Shown here in pieces: positions 8,774 to 18,599 of a stretch of DNA of 64,000 nucleotides (position 1 is its first letter; each line of letters begins with the position of its first letter). The notes under the pieces are model-generated. The model had not been told where the DNA came from and did no database searches. It worked only from the letters and a program-made list of their open reading frames with translations. The stretch covers positions 124,001 to 188,000 of the forward strand of contig NZ_JARGET010000038.1 in the NCBI RefSeq assembly GCF_029210485.1. The letters run 5' to 3'. Made by a program: the position numbers and the translations under genes. This DNA is from Hoeflea sp. YIM 152468 (GTDB lineage Bacteria; Pseudomonadota; Alphaproteobacteria; Rhizobiales; Rhizobiaceae).

Positions 8774-9571
8774 TCAGGTTTTGTTCAACCCGCGCAAGGC
8801 TTGATTGAAGCCTTTGCGCACCCTGGCCTCGACAAGGCGGGCGGCTTTCTTGCGGTCAGCGACCGAATCAAAGGCCACGGGATCGGAGAAAATGACATCG
8901 ACATCGAGTGCGCCGCTTAGGATCACGCGCAGCATATGCTTCCCCAGTCCGACGTCTCCGGGCCAGCCTGCAACCGGGCGATGGTAGCGGCCCATGGCCA
9001 TGCCGTGAATGCCGACATAGGCGATGGACACCGGCTGGATATGGACCTTGCCTTCCGGCGTCAGCGGCAACGCAGCCGCCGCCGCGCCGAACAGGGAGGA
9101 ATTGAACGGCATCACCCGATTGCCGTCGGATGTGGTGCCTTCCGCAAACAGCACCACGACTTCGCCGGCAATCAGCCGCGCCGAAACATCGGAGATCTGC
9201 GCCCCGGTCTTGCGCCGGACCTGGCGCTCGACAAACACCGAGCGCTGCAACCGAGCCAGCCAGCCGAACACCGGCCAGGTGCGGACTTCGGACTTGGCAA
9301 TGAACACCACATCAGCCACCGACCCGAGAACCATGATGTCTTTCCAGGAGACATGGTTGGAAACCAGCAAAAGCGGCCGTTCCTGCGACAAGCATCCCCG
9401 GACACGCACCTTGAGGCCGATGCTGCGGCACATGATCGTGTGCCACCAGCGCGGCAGCCGGCGCATCAGCGAATGTCCCATCCCGAGTGCTATCAGTTGC
9501 ACCGGCAATAGCACCAGCGTCAGCATCAGGAAAACCGTTCCGATGAAAAAGATGCGCAAAGCCGCGATCAT
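8774..9571 (-). CDS. olsA: PlsC-family lysophospholipid / lyso-ornithine lipid acyltransferase
   Basis: This 265-residue membrane acyltransferase has the PlsC motifs SNHVSWKD (HX4D catalytic pair) and [15 protein letters not shown] (substrate pocket), after an N-terminal hydrophobic helix. It would transfer an acyl chain to a lysophospholipid or to lyso-ornithine lipid. In S. meliloti, OlsA (SMc01116) is encoded at this position next to miaB, so orthology to OlsA is inferred from synteny and family. I chose the ATG at 9571 ([13 protein letters not shown]) because an upstream extension lacks family resemblance and runs into fur/mur. Confidence 0.8.
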   Translation of the reverse strand: MIAALRIFFIGTVFLMLTLVLLPVQLIALGMGHSLMRRLPRWWHTIMCRSIGLKVRVRGCLSQERPLLLVSNHVSWKDIMVLGSVADVVFIAKSEVRTWPVFGWLARLQRSVFVERQVRRKTGAQISDVSARLIAGEVVVLFAEGTTSDGNRVMPFNSSLFGAAAAALPLTPEGKVHIQPVSIAYVGIHGMAMGRYHRPVAGWPGDVGLGKHMLRVILSGALDVDVIFSDPVAFDSVADRKKAARLVEARVRKGFNQALRGLNKT

Positions 9572-9617
9572 GGCCGAGTCAGCAGAGTTCACGAGGGGCA
9601 AGTTCAAGCATTGGATG

Positions 9618-10043
9618 CTATTTCTTGCCGGTTTTGATCGGAATTCCGTAAAGCTCGAGCCTGTGGTCGACCAGCCGGAAGCCATGCTCGCGGGCAATGC
9701 GTTCCTGCAGCGCCTCGATCTCGGGAGAGTGGAATTCGATCACCTCGCCGGTGCGCAGATCGATGAGATGATCATGATGTTCCTCGGGCACGGCTTCATA
9801 GCGCGAGCGGCCGTCGCGGAAATCGTGCCGCTCTATGATGCCGATATCCTCGAACAGCTTGACAGTCCGATAAACCGTCGACATGGAAATGCGCGGATCC
9901 ACCAGCACGGCGCGCCGGTGCAATTCCTCGACATCGGGATGATCATCGGCGCCATCGAGAACACGCGCGATGATACGGCGCTGCTCGGTCATGCGCATGC
10001 CGCGCTCCGAGCATCGGTCTTCCAGAGATTTCAGTTCGTCCAT
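9618..10043 (-). CDS. mur: Fur/Mur family metal-responsive repressor
   Basis: This 141-residue protein has a winged-helix DNA-binding domain (about 15-85, with ISMSTVYRTVKLFEDIGII) and a metal-binding C-terminal domain containing HHDHLIDLRTGEVIEF. It lacks the CxxC pairs of classical Fur. The GEVIEFHSPEIEALQ and HRLELYGIPI segments resemble rhizobial Mur, a manganese-responsive Fur homologue. Agrobacterium also has its fur/mur gene in this neighbourhood. The choice between Mur and Fur is by resemblance; Irr is less likely, since no heme-regulatory Cys-Pro motif is present. Confidence 0.85.
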   Translation of the reverse strand: MDELKSLEDRCSERGMRMTEQRRIIARVLDGADDHPDVEELHRRAVLVDPRISMSTVYRTVKLFEDIGIIERHDFRDGRSRYEAVPEEHHDHLIDLRTGEVIEFHSPEIEALQERIAREHGFRLVDHRLELYGIPIKTGKK

Positions 10044-10112
10044 TACCTGCCCCGCCCGTGAATGTGGAGAGAGGTTATGCCAGCAATGGCTTTGCTGACG
10101 ATCCCCTGCGGC

Positions 10113-10604
10113 CTAGCCAAGATCGCGACGCATGACAAGCGCTGTCGTGCGCGCGGAACCTTCCCGGGCATAATAGCCTCGTCGTTCCCCAACCTGAGCA
10201 AAACCGAGTTTGCGGTACATCTGAACCGCTGCGGCGTTGGTTTCGTCGACTTCGAGGAATATTTCCTCCGCGCCGCGGCGCCAGGCTTCGTGCATGGCGC
10301 TGCGCATCAAGCGCCACCCCAGACCGCCACGCCGGAATTTCGGAGAGATCCCGATCGACAGGATTTCTGCTTCGCCGGCAGCTTCGCGGCACAAGACGAA
10401 CCCGGCAGCCGCATCACGGGCACGGCCCTCCGGACAGGCGAGAAAGCCGAAAACCGATTGCTGGGAAATCAGGCTTTCGAACTCTCCATCCCCCCAGGCA
10501 CGGGCGAAAGCTTCCCCGTGAATGCGGGATGCCGTGCGCGCGTCGTTCATCTCAAGCGCGAGAATGAGGCTTTCGGGCGGGCGGGAAAACAGATTGAAAG
10601 CCAT
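10113..10604 (-). CDS. rimI: Ribosomal protein S18 alanine N-acetyltransferase (GNAT)
   Basis: This 163-residue GNAT-fold protein has the acetyl-CoA-binding loop SPKFRRGGLGWRLM (R/QxxGxG/A type) and the C-terminal AAVQMYRKLGFAQVGERRGYY seen in RimI. It follows tsaB with a one-base overlap (TGATG), the standard tsaB-rimI pairing. In E. coli the product acetylates S18; the alphaproteobacterial substrate has been less clear, so the exact target is assumed from the family. Confidence 0.9.
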   Translation of the reverse strand: MAFNLFSRPPESLILALEMNDARTASRIHGEAFARAWGDGEFESLISQQSVFGFLACPEGRARDAAAGFVLCREAAGEAEILSIGISPKFRRGGLGWRLMRSAMHEAWRRGAEEIFLEVDETNAAAVQMYRKLGFAQVGERRGYYAREGSARTTALVMRRDLG

Positions 10605-11287
10605 CAGACCACTGCCTGATGCGGCACGGCAAAGCCGGTTTGAGGCTTGGCGTCGGCCTCGCGGAGGTACCGCGGTTCAGCCGGGTTTCGATCGGGATCG
10701 AGCCGGGCTGCAAGACGCGCCACGTCCTCGATCCTCGGGGCAACGGGGCGGTCAAGGATGTGGGATTGCAGTGACAGATCAACGGCCGCCAACTGGGAAG
10801 CTCCAGAGCCAATGATCGCGCATCCGGTCTCAAGCGCCAAGGCGGCAGCGGCCTGTGGCGTAAGCTCGGCGCCCGCGCGGACAACCGCGCCGTCGGCAGC
10901 AACGACGATGGCCCAGACCCGCTCGCGCCGGGCATCCAGCACCGCCATGACGGCATTGCCCGCCTGGCGCGCGGCGGGAACAGCGATGGCCTCAAGCGCG
11001 CCGACGCCGATTGCCGGCACATCAAGCGCCAGAGCAAGGCCGCGGGCAAAGGCAACTCCGACACGGATGCCGGCAAAGGAGCCGGGACCGATGGTGACGC
11101 CAATACGGTCAACCTGCTGAAGCTCAATCTGGGCCTCCACCAGCACCGACTGCACTATGGACGGCAGATGTTCGGCATGACCACGGCCGATGTCCGGGCT
11201 GGCGGCAGCCAACACCCGGTCCTCGCCAGCCCGGTAAAGGGCGGATGCGCAAAACCTTGCGGAGCAGTCGATGGCAAGCGTCAACAC
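10604..11287 (-). CDS. tsaB: tRNA threonylcarbamoyladenosine biosynthesis protein TsaB
   Basis: TsaB is the non-catalytic partner of TsaD in making t6A37 on tRNAs that read ANN codons. The roughly 227-residue ASKHA-fold protein begins VLTLAIDCSARFCASAL and has GRGHAEHLPS and TIGPGSFAGIRVGVAFARGLA, both characteristic. I favour the GTG at 11287, because the first beta strand starts there; a longer frame with a GTG at 11326 adds thirteen residues unlike the family. It overlaps rimI by one base. Confidence 0.92.
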   Translation of the reverse strand: MLTLAIDCSARFCASALYRAGEDRVLAAASPDIGRGHAEHLPSIVQSVLVEAQIELQQVDRIGVTIGPGSFAGIRVGVAFARGLALALDVPAIGVGALEAIAVPAARQAGNAVMAVLDARRERVWAIVVAADGAVVRAGAELTPQAAAALALETGCAIIGSGASQLAAVDLSLQSHILDRPVAPRIEDVARLAARLDPDRNPAEPRYLREADAKPQTGFAVPHQAVV

Positions 11288-11384
11288 CGGGCATATCCGT
11301 TGAAAGCGGCCGCGCAAACAGCGCACGGCATCCTGATTCCGATGTTAATAGGGACCGCGACAGCCGGGGTAAAGCTTGATTGCT

Positions 11385-11948
11385 TCAGACAGCCTCGACT
11401 TCGCGCACTTCCGGCACGAAATGCTGGAGCAGATTCTGGATGCCGTGCTTGAGCGTTGCCGTCGAGGACGGGCAGCCAGCACAGGCGCCCTTCATGTGCA
11501 GGAACACCTTGCCGTCGCTAAAACCGCGAAACGTGATATCGCCGCCATCCTGGGCAACAGCGGGACGAACGCGGGTTTCAAGCAGCTCCTTGATTGTGGC
11601 GACGATGGTCTCGTCACCGGCTTCAAAAAACTCCTCATCGGCGACCGGCATGCCGTCATTGGCGCCAGACATGATCGGCGCGCCGGACATGAAATGCTCC
11701 ATGATGGTGCCAAGCACAGCCGGCTTGAGGTGCTGCCATTCAGGACCATCCTTGGAGATGGTGATAAAATCATAGCCGAAGAACACGCCCGTCACGCCGG
11801 GAATGCCAAACAGCTTGCCCGCCAGCGGCGAAGCTTCGCCTGCTTCCTCGGCATTGCGGTAATCGGCGGTTCCCTGATCCATGACGACCTTGCCAGGAAG
11901 AAACTTCAGCGTCGCGGGATTGGGGGTGGATTCGGTCTGGATAAACAT
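11385..11948 (-). CDS. NifU/Nfu-type iron-sulfur cluster scaffold protein
   Basis: This 187-residue Fe-S carrier has an N-terminal Nfu domain (MFIQTESTPNPATLKF start) and a C-terminal NifU-like domain with GACAGCPSST, whose CxxC pair binds the cluster between two monomers. It delivers 4Fe-4S clusters to client apoproteins in the cytosol. The ATG at 11948 matches the common start of alphaproteobacterial homologues; an upstream ATG adds only MHQAGRHR. It lies between usp and tsaB, as in other rhizobia. Confidence 0.92.
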   Translation of the reverse strand: MFIQTESTPNPATLKFLPGKVVMDQGTADYRNAEEAGEASPLAGKLFGIPGVTGVFFGYDFITISKDGPEWQHLKPAVLGTIMEHFMSGAPIMSGANDGMPVADEEFFEAGDETIVATIKELLETRVRPAVAQDGGDITFRGFSDGKVFLHMKGACAGCPSSTATLKHGIQNLLQHFVPEVREVEAV

Positions 11949-12092
11949 TCGGTGTCTCCCTGCCTGGTGCACTGACCGGCCAGTTTAGAATACTTCAAAA
12001 CAAGATAAGCCTCGAAACCGTCGGGTTCAAGGGGCTCTGCGTTCAACTCTGGTAACGCAAAGGCGGCCTGTTTACCGCCCGGTGCGCTGGTT

Positions 12093-12584
12093 TTAACTCA
12101 AGGCGTCGATCTCATCATCGGTAAGCGCATCCGGAATCACAGTGACCGGGATCGGAAATGCAGCGCCGCGTCCGGCGATGGAAGCCACCAGCGGTCCGGG
12201 GCCATCCTTGGCGGATCCGGCGGCAAGCACGAGAATGGCGATATCCTGGTCTTCCTCGATCGCCGCATGTATTTCCTCGGTGGTCTTGCCCTCGCGGATC
12301 ACCGTTTCCGGATCGATACCGATGATCTGGCGCATCTTTTCGCTGGCCTTGGCAAGGTGTGCCTCGGCTTCCGCAAAGGCTTCGGCACGCATGATTTCCT
12401 CGACCCCCAACCAATGCTGAAAGTCGCCGGGCTCGATCACATAGACCAGAACCAGGCTGCCGCCTGTATTGAAAGCCCGCCTTCCGGCGTAACGCATGGC
12501 GCGCTCGCACTCGGGTGTGTCATCGATGACCGCCAGGAATTTGCGCCGGTGACCGGCCTCGCGTGAACGTCGTCTTGATACCAT
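12093..12584 (-). CDS. Universal stress protein (UspA family)
   Basis: This 163-residue single-domain Usp protein begins its fold at KFLAVIDDTPECERAMRYA. The C-terminal GxxG-type nucleotide segment reads LAAGSAKDGPGPLVASIAGRG, followed by FPIPVTVIP. The spacing resembles ATP-binding Usps, but the loop is not a perfect GX2GX9GS/T match. It may therefore bind nucleotide weakly. It sits alone between trpS and nfu with 270 bases of non-coding sequence upstream. Confidence 0.88.
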   Translation of the reverse strand: MVSRRRSREAGHRRKFLAVIDDTPECERAMRYAGRRAFNTGGSLVLVYVIEPGDFQHWLGVEEIMRAEAFAEAEAHLAKASEKMRQIIGIDPETVIREGKTTEEIHAAIEEDQDIAILVLAAGSAKDGPGPLVASIAGRGAAFPIPVTVIPDALTDDEIDALS

Positions 12585-12855
12585 GGGCGGGACAATGGCA
12601 TCAGAGCGGGCTTTCCTGCAAGACTGTTTTTAAGGCTTGCGCCGGATCTCCACCGCGCTGCGCGTTCAATCAAGCTCCACCCGGGACAGGTTCCGTTTGA
12701 CCTCGAACCCGTCGCCCGCAGCGACACTGCAATCCAGCTCCTGCACCCTGGCTCAAAGCACCGCCCATCCGTTCGGATCGCGAAGAACGCTGTATCTCTT
12801 CGAACCAATGCCTGTACGGTAGCGTCCGAAGCAAACGGCCTGGGCGCGGCACTCC

Positions 12856-13920
12856 TCAGAGAAAGCCGACAATCTCGCGGACATCGGTCATGGTCTTTTC
12901 GGCCAGCACATTGGCGCGGGCGCTGCCGTCCCTGAGAATTGCGTCGATGTGGCTGGGGTCGTCCATCAGCCGCTTCATTTCGGTGGTGATGGGTGCAAGG
13001 ACCTCCACGGCAAGCTCCACCAATGCCGGCTTGAACACCGAGAATTGCTGGCCGGCAAACTCGTCCAGCACATCCTTGCGGGTGCGCTCGCTCAGTGCTG
13101 CGTAGATGCCAAGCAGATTCTGGGCTTCGGGGCGCCCCTCAAGCTCGTCAAGCGTTTCGGGCAAGGGGGCGGTGTCAGTCCTGGCCTTGCGGATCTTCTT
13201 GGCGATGGTGTCGGCGTCATCCGTCATATTGATGCGCGAGAGATCGGACGGGTCGGATTTCGACATCTTCCTCGAACCGTCGCGCAAGCTCATCACCCGC
13301 GGGGCCGGACCGTCGATCAAGGGTTCGGTCAATGGGAAATAGCCGGAAACCTTCTCCTCACCGACCATCATGTCGACGCCCAACCCGGCTGCGGCGATAC
13401 GATCGGAGAAGTCATTGTTGAATTTCTGCGCGATGTCGCGGGCGAGTTCAAGATGCTGTTTCTGATCGTCGCCGACCGGTACATGGGTGCCGCGATAGAG
13501 CAGAATGTCGGCGGCCATCAGGCTCGGATAGGCGAGCAGGCCCAGCGATGCATTCTCCCGGTCCTTGCCGGCCTTGTCCTTGAACTGGGTCATGCGGTTC
13601 ATCCAGCCGATGCGCGCGACACAGTTGAAGATCCAGGCAAGCTCGGCATGGCCGGGTACGGCGGACTGATTGAAGACAATGTGCTTTGCCGGATCAATGC
13701 CGGACGCAATGAAGGCGGCCGCGATCGAGCGGGTCTGGCCCTTCAGGTCCTCGTGGACCAGTTGAGCCGTGATCGAATGCATGTCGACAACGCAGAAAAT
13801 GCAATCATGCTGATCCTGAAGGGCCACGAACTTGCGGATGGCGCCGAGATAATTGCCCAGATGCAGATTGCCTGTGGGCTGAACACCAGAGAAGACGAGC
13901 GGCTTGAAAGTGGCGGACAT
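12856..13920 (-). CDS. trpS: Tryptophanyl-tRNA synthetase
   Basis: This class I aminoacyl-tRNA synthetase charges tRNA-Trp. The 354-residue protein has the HIGH-equivalent [13 protein letters not shown] near residue 15 and the KMSKS loop [10 protein letters not shown] near residue 205. DMHSITAQ and [13 protein letters not shown], which contact tryptophan and adenylate, are also present. The ATG at 13920 ([17 protein letters not shown]) is the family start; an upstream extension in frame has no similarity to TrpS. It is 123 bases downstream of murJ. Confidence 0.97.
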   Translation of the reverse strand: MSATFKPLVFSGVQPTGNLHLGNYLGAIRKFVALQDQHDCIFCVVDMHSITAQLVHEDLKGQTRSIAAAFIASGIDPAKHIVFNQSAVPGHAELAWIFNCVARIGWMNRMTQFKDKAGKDRENASLGLLAYPSLMAADILLYRGTHVPVGDDQKQHLELARDIAQKFNNDFSDRIAAAGLGVDMMVGEEKVSGYFPLTEPLIDGPAPRVMSLRDGSRKMSKSDPSDLSRINMTDDADTIAKKIRKARTDTAPLPETLDELEGRPEAQNLLGIYAALSERTRKDVLDEFAGQQFSVFKPALVELAVEVLAPITTEMKRLMDDPSHIDAILRDGSARANVLAEKTMTDVREIVGFL

Positions 13921-14043
13921 GATGTGCTCCCGCCGGGCTTGTGGAGGGCCCGGAAATCCTCGTTGAAATCGGGCGGGGTTATGCGGCTGCGACAGCCCAA
14001 GGTCAAGAGCCCGGGCTGAGGCCTGCACCCCGCAACGGCCGCT

Positions 14044-15609
14044 TCAGCCCTTCCTGCGGCGCCGGAACATGCGGGCGAATTCGGCCCGGTCAAGCGCGCC
14101 GGTCGCGAAGGCAAAGCCAAAATAGACCGCTGCGCCAGCGACGACGGTGACCAGTACCGAGGCCAGCCGCACCGGCAGCGCGGCCTCCAGCAGCAGATGC
14201 GGGAAACTTGCTTCCGCCCACCCCAGCACCACGCCCATCAATGCGGCGCCCAGAATGATCAGCAGGATCCTGCGAATGGTAATGGCTGCGGGCCGGAACA
14301 GGTTGCGCGAGGCCAGTTGCTGACCGAGAAAAAGCGCCGAGATCCAGCCGGCCAGACTGGTGGCCACCGCCAGGCCCATGACCCCCAGCCGCGGGAACAG
14401 GATGAGGCTTCCGGCGATGTTGATGCCGACCGACAGGCCAGAGGCCCACAAAGGCGTGCGCATGTCTTCGCGGGCATAAAACACCGGCGTGAAAATCTTG
14501 GTCAGCACGAAAGCCGGCAAACCAATCGAAAATGCTGCCAGGACCGAAGCGGTGACGAGCGTCGTCTCCCGGGTGAAGGCGCCGCGTTCAAAAACCAGCG
14601 CAATGATCGGCTGGGGCAACAGCGCCAGGCCGAAGGCCGCGGGAACCGTGATCGCCAGACCAAATTCGAGGCTGCGGTTTTGCAGATGCCGGGCTTCCCT
14701 GATGTCGCCGGCCCTGAGCGCCCGCGACAGCTCCGGCAACAGCACGACGCCAATGGCGATGCCGATCACGCCGAGCGGCAGCTGATTGAGCCGGTCGGCA
14801 TAATTGATGATGGCGATTGCCCCATCCTGGGCCGACGCAATGATCTGGCCGACCAGCAGATTGATCTGGGTGATGCCGCCGGTGAGCGCAGCGGGCAGCG
14901 CCAGCCACAACAGGCGCTTGACCGCGGGCGTCAGCTTCGGCCGCGTCAGACGCATGGCGAAGTTCTCGCGCTTGAGCGCCCAGACCAGCAGACCGAGTTG
15001 CAAACCACCCGACACGCTGACAGACCAGCCCAGCACTTGGCCGATGGCTGGCGCGGACAGGCTGAAATAGCCGGCACCACTGAGCCCGGCGACAAGCACC
15101 ACATTGAGCAGGACCGGGGCGAGTGCGGCGATGAAATAGCGCCGCAGCGAATTGAGAATGCCTGCCAGCATGGCGACCAGGCTCATCGCGGCGAGATAGG
15201 GAAACATGATCCGTGCCAGCAGCACGGTCAGATCGTACTTGTCCGGGTCAGCGACAAAACTCGGCGCAATGACGGTGGCAACCAGAACCGGCATGAAAAT
15301 CATCGCCAGCGCACTCAGGACAAACAGCGACAGCAGCAGCACGGCCAGCACCTGTTCGGCGAATTTCCTCGCCGCTGCCTCGCCGCCGCCTTCGATCTCC
15401 TTGGCAAACAGCGGCACGAAAGCGGCGTTGAAGGCGCCTTCTGCAAACAACCGGCGAAACAGGTTGGGGAAGCGAAAGGCAGCATAGAAAGCATCAGCCA
15501 CGGGTCCGGCGCCCAGAAACGCCGCGATCATCGCCTCGCGAACAAAGCCCAGAACCCGGCTCGCCATGGTGGCGCCGCCGACGCTTGCAAATTTCCTGAT
15601 CAGGCTCAT
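14044..15609 (-). CDS. murJ: Lipid II flippase MurJ (MviN)
   Basis: MurJ moves lipid II across the inner membrane for peptidoglycan synthesis. The 521-residue protein has about fourteen hydrophobic helices and the N-terminal signature SRVLGFVREAMIAAFLGAG with the conserved arginine of the central cavity. ATSLAGWISALFL near residue 430 is also family-typical. The ATG at 15609 (MSLIRKFASVGGATMAS) is the usual start and lies seven bases after the glnD stop, so glnD-murJ are probably cotranscribed, as in other rhizobia. Confidence 0.95.
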   Translation of the reverse strand: MSLIRKFASVGGATMASRVLGFVREAMIAAFLGAGPVADAFYAAFRFPNLFRRLFAEGAFNAAFVPLFAKEIEGGGEAAARKFAEQVLAVLLLSLFVLSALAMIFMPVLVATVIAPSFVADPDKYDLTVLLARIMFPYLAAMSLVAMLAGILNSLRRYFIAALAPVLLNVVLVAGLSGAGYFSLSAPAIGQVLGWSVSVSGGLQLGLLVWALKRENFAMRLTRPKLTPAVKRLLWLALPAALTGGITQINLLVGQIIASAQDGAIAIINYADRLNQLPLGVIGIAIGVVLLPELSRALRAGDIREARHLQNRSLEFGLAITVPAAFGLALLPQPIIALVFERGAFTRETTLVTASVLAAFSIGLPAFVLTKIFTPVFYAREDMRTPLWASGLSVGINIAGSLILFPRLGVMGLAVATSLAGWISALFLGQQLASRNLFRPAAITIRRILLIILGAALMGVVLGWAEASFPHLLLEAALPVRLASVLVTVVAGAAVYFGFAFATGALDRAEFARMFRRRRKG

Positions 15610-15616
15610 GCAGTTG

Positions 15617-18466
15617 TCAACCTTCTCGTGCCACCGGGCGGTTGCGCCGGCTGGAGCCATGCGGCGCTATCATTCCCGATGGCATCTTGTCACGCACTTC
15701 GTCTTCCTCCCGGGCAAGGACGGCTTTGAGACGCGCGACAATGTTGGTCTGGCGGTTCTCACTGGTGATTTTCAAGCCCACAAGATCACGCACATAGAAC
15801 GTGTCGACAACTTTCTCGCCGAAGGTGGTGATGTGCGCCGAGGCGATGTCCAGCGACAGGTCCGACAGCACCGAGGCAACTTCGGACAGCAGACCGGGAC
15901 GGTCGAGGCACTCGATCTCGATGACAGTGAACTTGTTGGACAGGGTGTTGGAAATGGTGACTTGCGGCTTGACCACGAAAGGCCGGGTCTTGCGCTTGCC
16001 GCGGGTCTTGCGGGCGATCACTTCGGGAAAATGAGCCCTGCCCGCCAGCACATCCTCTATCATCCGGCCGATCGACGCCCCGCGCCGCAACTCATCCGCG
16101 TCATCGGGCAGCTCGCGGTTGATCAGAATGGTGTCGAGCGCGCGGCCATCCGAGGTCGTGAAAACCTGCGCATCGGCGATGTTGGCGCCGGCAGCAGCAC
16201 AGGCACCGGTGACGACCGAGAGCAGCCGCGGATGGTCCGGCGACAGCAGCGTGATTTCGGTGATGGCATGAAAAGCGTGGGTCCGCACCATGGTGGCAAG
16301 CTGCTTTTTCGCCTTGTCGGTCTCGCGGATGAATTCGGCATGCCGCACCTGTTCCTCGATCGGCACCGCCAGCAGATAGGGCTCGTAATGCAGCTTGAGA
16401 TAGGCGGCACGATCTGTCTCGCTCCAGTCTGACAACGCATCGCCGAGGGCTGCGCGGGCGTGGGCCGCACGCTCCTTGCGCGAGACTTCAGAAAAGCCGC
16501 CCGAAAGCATCAGCTCGGTCTCATAATAAAGCGTGCGCAGCAGTTGCCCTTTCCAGCCGTTCCAAACCCCTGGACCGACTGCGCGAATGTCGCAAACCGA
16601 CAGGATCACCAGCATTTTCAACCGTTCCAGCGTGCGCACATTCTCGGCGAAATCGGTGATCGTCTTGCGGTCATTGAGATCGCGGGTTTGCGCCACCATG
16701 GACATGGTCAGATGTTCCGAGATCAGCCAGGCCACCAGCTCCGTCTGGTTGGCGGACAGGCCAAGCCGCGGGCATAGTTTGCGCGCCACCTTGGCCCCGG
16801 CAATGGAATGGTCTTCAAGCCGGCCCTTGGCGATATCATGCAGGAACACGGCGACATAGAGCGCCTCGCGCTCCTCGATGCCGGACATGAGTTTGGACGC
16901 CAGCGGATGCTCCCGTTCCTCCTCGCCCTTGTCGATGCCCGACAATGCAGCGACGGTGCGGATCAGATGCTCATCGACCGTGTAGTGATGGTACATGTTG
17001 AACTGCATCATCGCGACGATCTTGCCGAATTCCGGTATGAATCGGCCCAGAACACCAGCCTCATTCATCCGCCTGAGAATAATCGCCGGCTGTCTTCTCG
17101 AGGTGAGGATCGACATGAACAGCCGGTTCGCCTCCTCGTTTTCGCGCAACTCCGCATTGATCATCCGCAGTGACCGGGTGACGCGCTTGAGCGCATCCGG
17201 ATGAAACTCCAGACCGCGGATATCAGCCAGATGGAACAGCCGGATGATGTTGACCGGATCCCGCTTGAAGACATCCGCGTCAGCCAGATTGATCCGGCCC
17301 TTGTCCTCAACGAAATCAAGCGTGCCGGGCACCTTGCGCGGACGGTTGGCGAAGCGGTTGATGACACCGGTGAGACCGGGTGCCTGCTTGGCCTGCTGAT
17401 CCTCGAGGCCGGCACAAAAAATGCGGGTCAGGTCGCCGACATCCTTGGCGACAAGAAAGTAGTGCTTCATGAAGCGCTCAACCGCGGAGAGACCGGGGTG
17501 GTCCTGATAACCCAGTGCTGCGGCGATGTCGCGCTGGATATCAAAGGACAGCCGCTCCTCCGACTTGCCGGTGAGGAAATGCATGTGGCAGCGCACCGCC
17601 CAGAGAAAATCCTCGGCCTTGACGAACAGGTTGAATTCGCGGCGTGAGAGCACGCCGAGCCCGACCAGCTCTCTCGTGTCGCGGATATCGTAGAAATACT
17701 TGGAGATCCAGAACAACGTGTTGAGATCGCGCAAGCCTCCCTTGCCTTCCTTCACATTTGGCTCGACCAGATAGCGGGTGTCACCTGCCTTGCGGTGACG
17801 TTCGTCACGCTCGGCCAGCTTGGCGGCGATGAATTCCGGTCCGGTGCCCTCGACGACCTCCCTGTCGAACCGCTCGCCCAGATCCTCGAAAAGGGTTCTT
17901 TCGCCACACAAAAAACGCGCTTCGAGAATGGAGGTGCGGATGGTCATGTCGGACCGTGCCAGCCGGATGCATTCATCGACATTGCGGGTGGCATGACCGA
18001 CCTTGAGGCCGATGTCCCACAGCATATAGAGGGTCCATTCGACCACCTGTTCGGTCCAGGGTGTCTGTTTGTAGGGCAGGACGAACAGCAGATCGATGTC
18101 CGAGCCGGGCGCCAGCGTCCCGCGACCGTAGCCGCCGACCGCCGTCACTGTCATGCGTTCGGATGTTGACGGGTTCTCGACCCGGTAGACGTGGACGCTG
18201 GCGTAATCATACAGCGCCTTGGTGATCACATCCTGCAGATGGCAGATCCGTTGCGCGCACAATGTACCGCCGCCATCCTGTGAAAGCATGGCACGAGCCT
18301 GCTCACGGCCCTCATGGTTGACCCGCTTGATCTCTGCAAGCACGGCCTGGCGCGCTTCGATGCTGGCGCCGCCATGCCTGGCTGCGAGAGCATCGAGAGT
18401 TGTGCGCAAAGCCGCCGGATCTAAGATCTGGTCAAGGCATAGGCCGTCTTCAGCGGGTTTGAGCAT
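15617..18466 (-). CDS. glnD: Bifunctional PII uridylyltransferase/uridylyl-removing enzyme
   Basis: GlnD senses glutamine and adds or removes UMP on PII proteins, controlling nitrogen assimilation. The 949-residue protein has the nucleotidyltransferase motif [19 protein letters not shown] at about 111-129 and a GlnD-type helical domain with [13 protein letters not shown]. An HD domain follows with [12 protein letters not shown], and two C-terminal ACT domains start near [14 protein letters not shown] and [13 protein letters not shown]. The ATG at 18466 ([11 protein letters not shown]) fits homologue lengths; the 37 codons upstream in frame look non-coding. Confidence 0.96.
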   Translation of the reverse strand: MLKPAEDGLCLDQILDPAALRTTLDALAARHGGASIEARQAVLAEIKRVNHEGREQARAMLSQDGGGTLCAQRICHLQDVITKALYDYASVHVYRVENPSTSERMTVTAVGGYGRGTLAPGSDIDLLFVLPYKQTPWTEQVVEWTLYMLWDIGLKVGHATRNVDECIRLARSDMTIRTSILEARFLCGERTLFEDLGERFDREVVEGTGPEFIAAKLAERDERHRKAGDTRYLVEPNVKEGKGGLRDLNTLFWISKYFYDIRDTRELVGLGVLSRREFNLFVKAEDFLWAVRCHMHFLTGKSEERLSFDIQRDIAAALGYQDHPGLSAVERFMKHYFLVAKDVGDLTRIFCAGLEDQQAKQAPGLTGVINRFANRPRKVPGTLDFVEDKGRINLADADVFKRDPVNIIRLFHLADIRGLEFHPDALKRVTRSLRMINAELRENEEANRLFMSILTSRRQPAIILRRMNEAGVLGRFIPEFGKIVAMMQFNMYHHYTVDEHLIRTVAALSGIDKGEEEREHPLASKLMSGIEEREALYVAVFLHDIAKGRLEDHSIAGAKVARKLCPRLGLSANQTELVAWLISEHLTMSMVAQTRDLNDRKTITDFAENVRTLERLKMLVILSVCDIRAVGPGVWNGWKGQLLRTLYYETELMLSGGFSEVSRKERAAHARAALGDALSDWSETDRAAYLKLHYEPYLLAVPIEEQVRHAEFIRETDKAKKQLATMVRTHAFHAITEITLLSPDHPRLLSVVTGACAAAGANIADAQVFTTSDGRALDTILINRELPDDADELRRGASIGRMIEDVLAGRAHFPEVIARKTRGKRKTRPFVVKPQVTISNTLSNKFTVIEIECLDRPGLLSEVASVLSDLSLDIASAHITTFGEKVVDTFYVRDLVGLKITSENRQTNIVARLKAVLAREEDEVRDKMPSGMIAPHGSSRRNRPVAREG

Positions 18467-18599
18467 GCTGCAAGGTCCTGATCGTGGTCTGTGTCGGGGC
18501 CCGGCGCGCCAAGCCGGGGCTGCTATACCCTGTTTTGGCTGCAAACGACACCCTGTGCGGACTCCGGCGCAGGGCACAGACCCGATGGCAACGGCGCAA

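Noticed and set aside
14197-15729. Plus-strand frame of 510 codons
   Set aside because: It lies opposite murJ, is rich in Arg, Gln and Asp with no family motif, and is the antisense shadow expected in GC-rich coding DNA.
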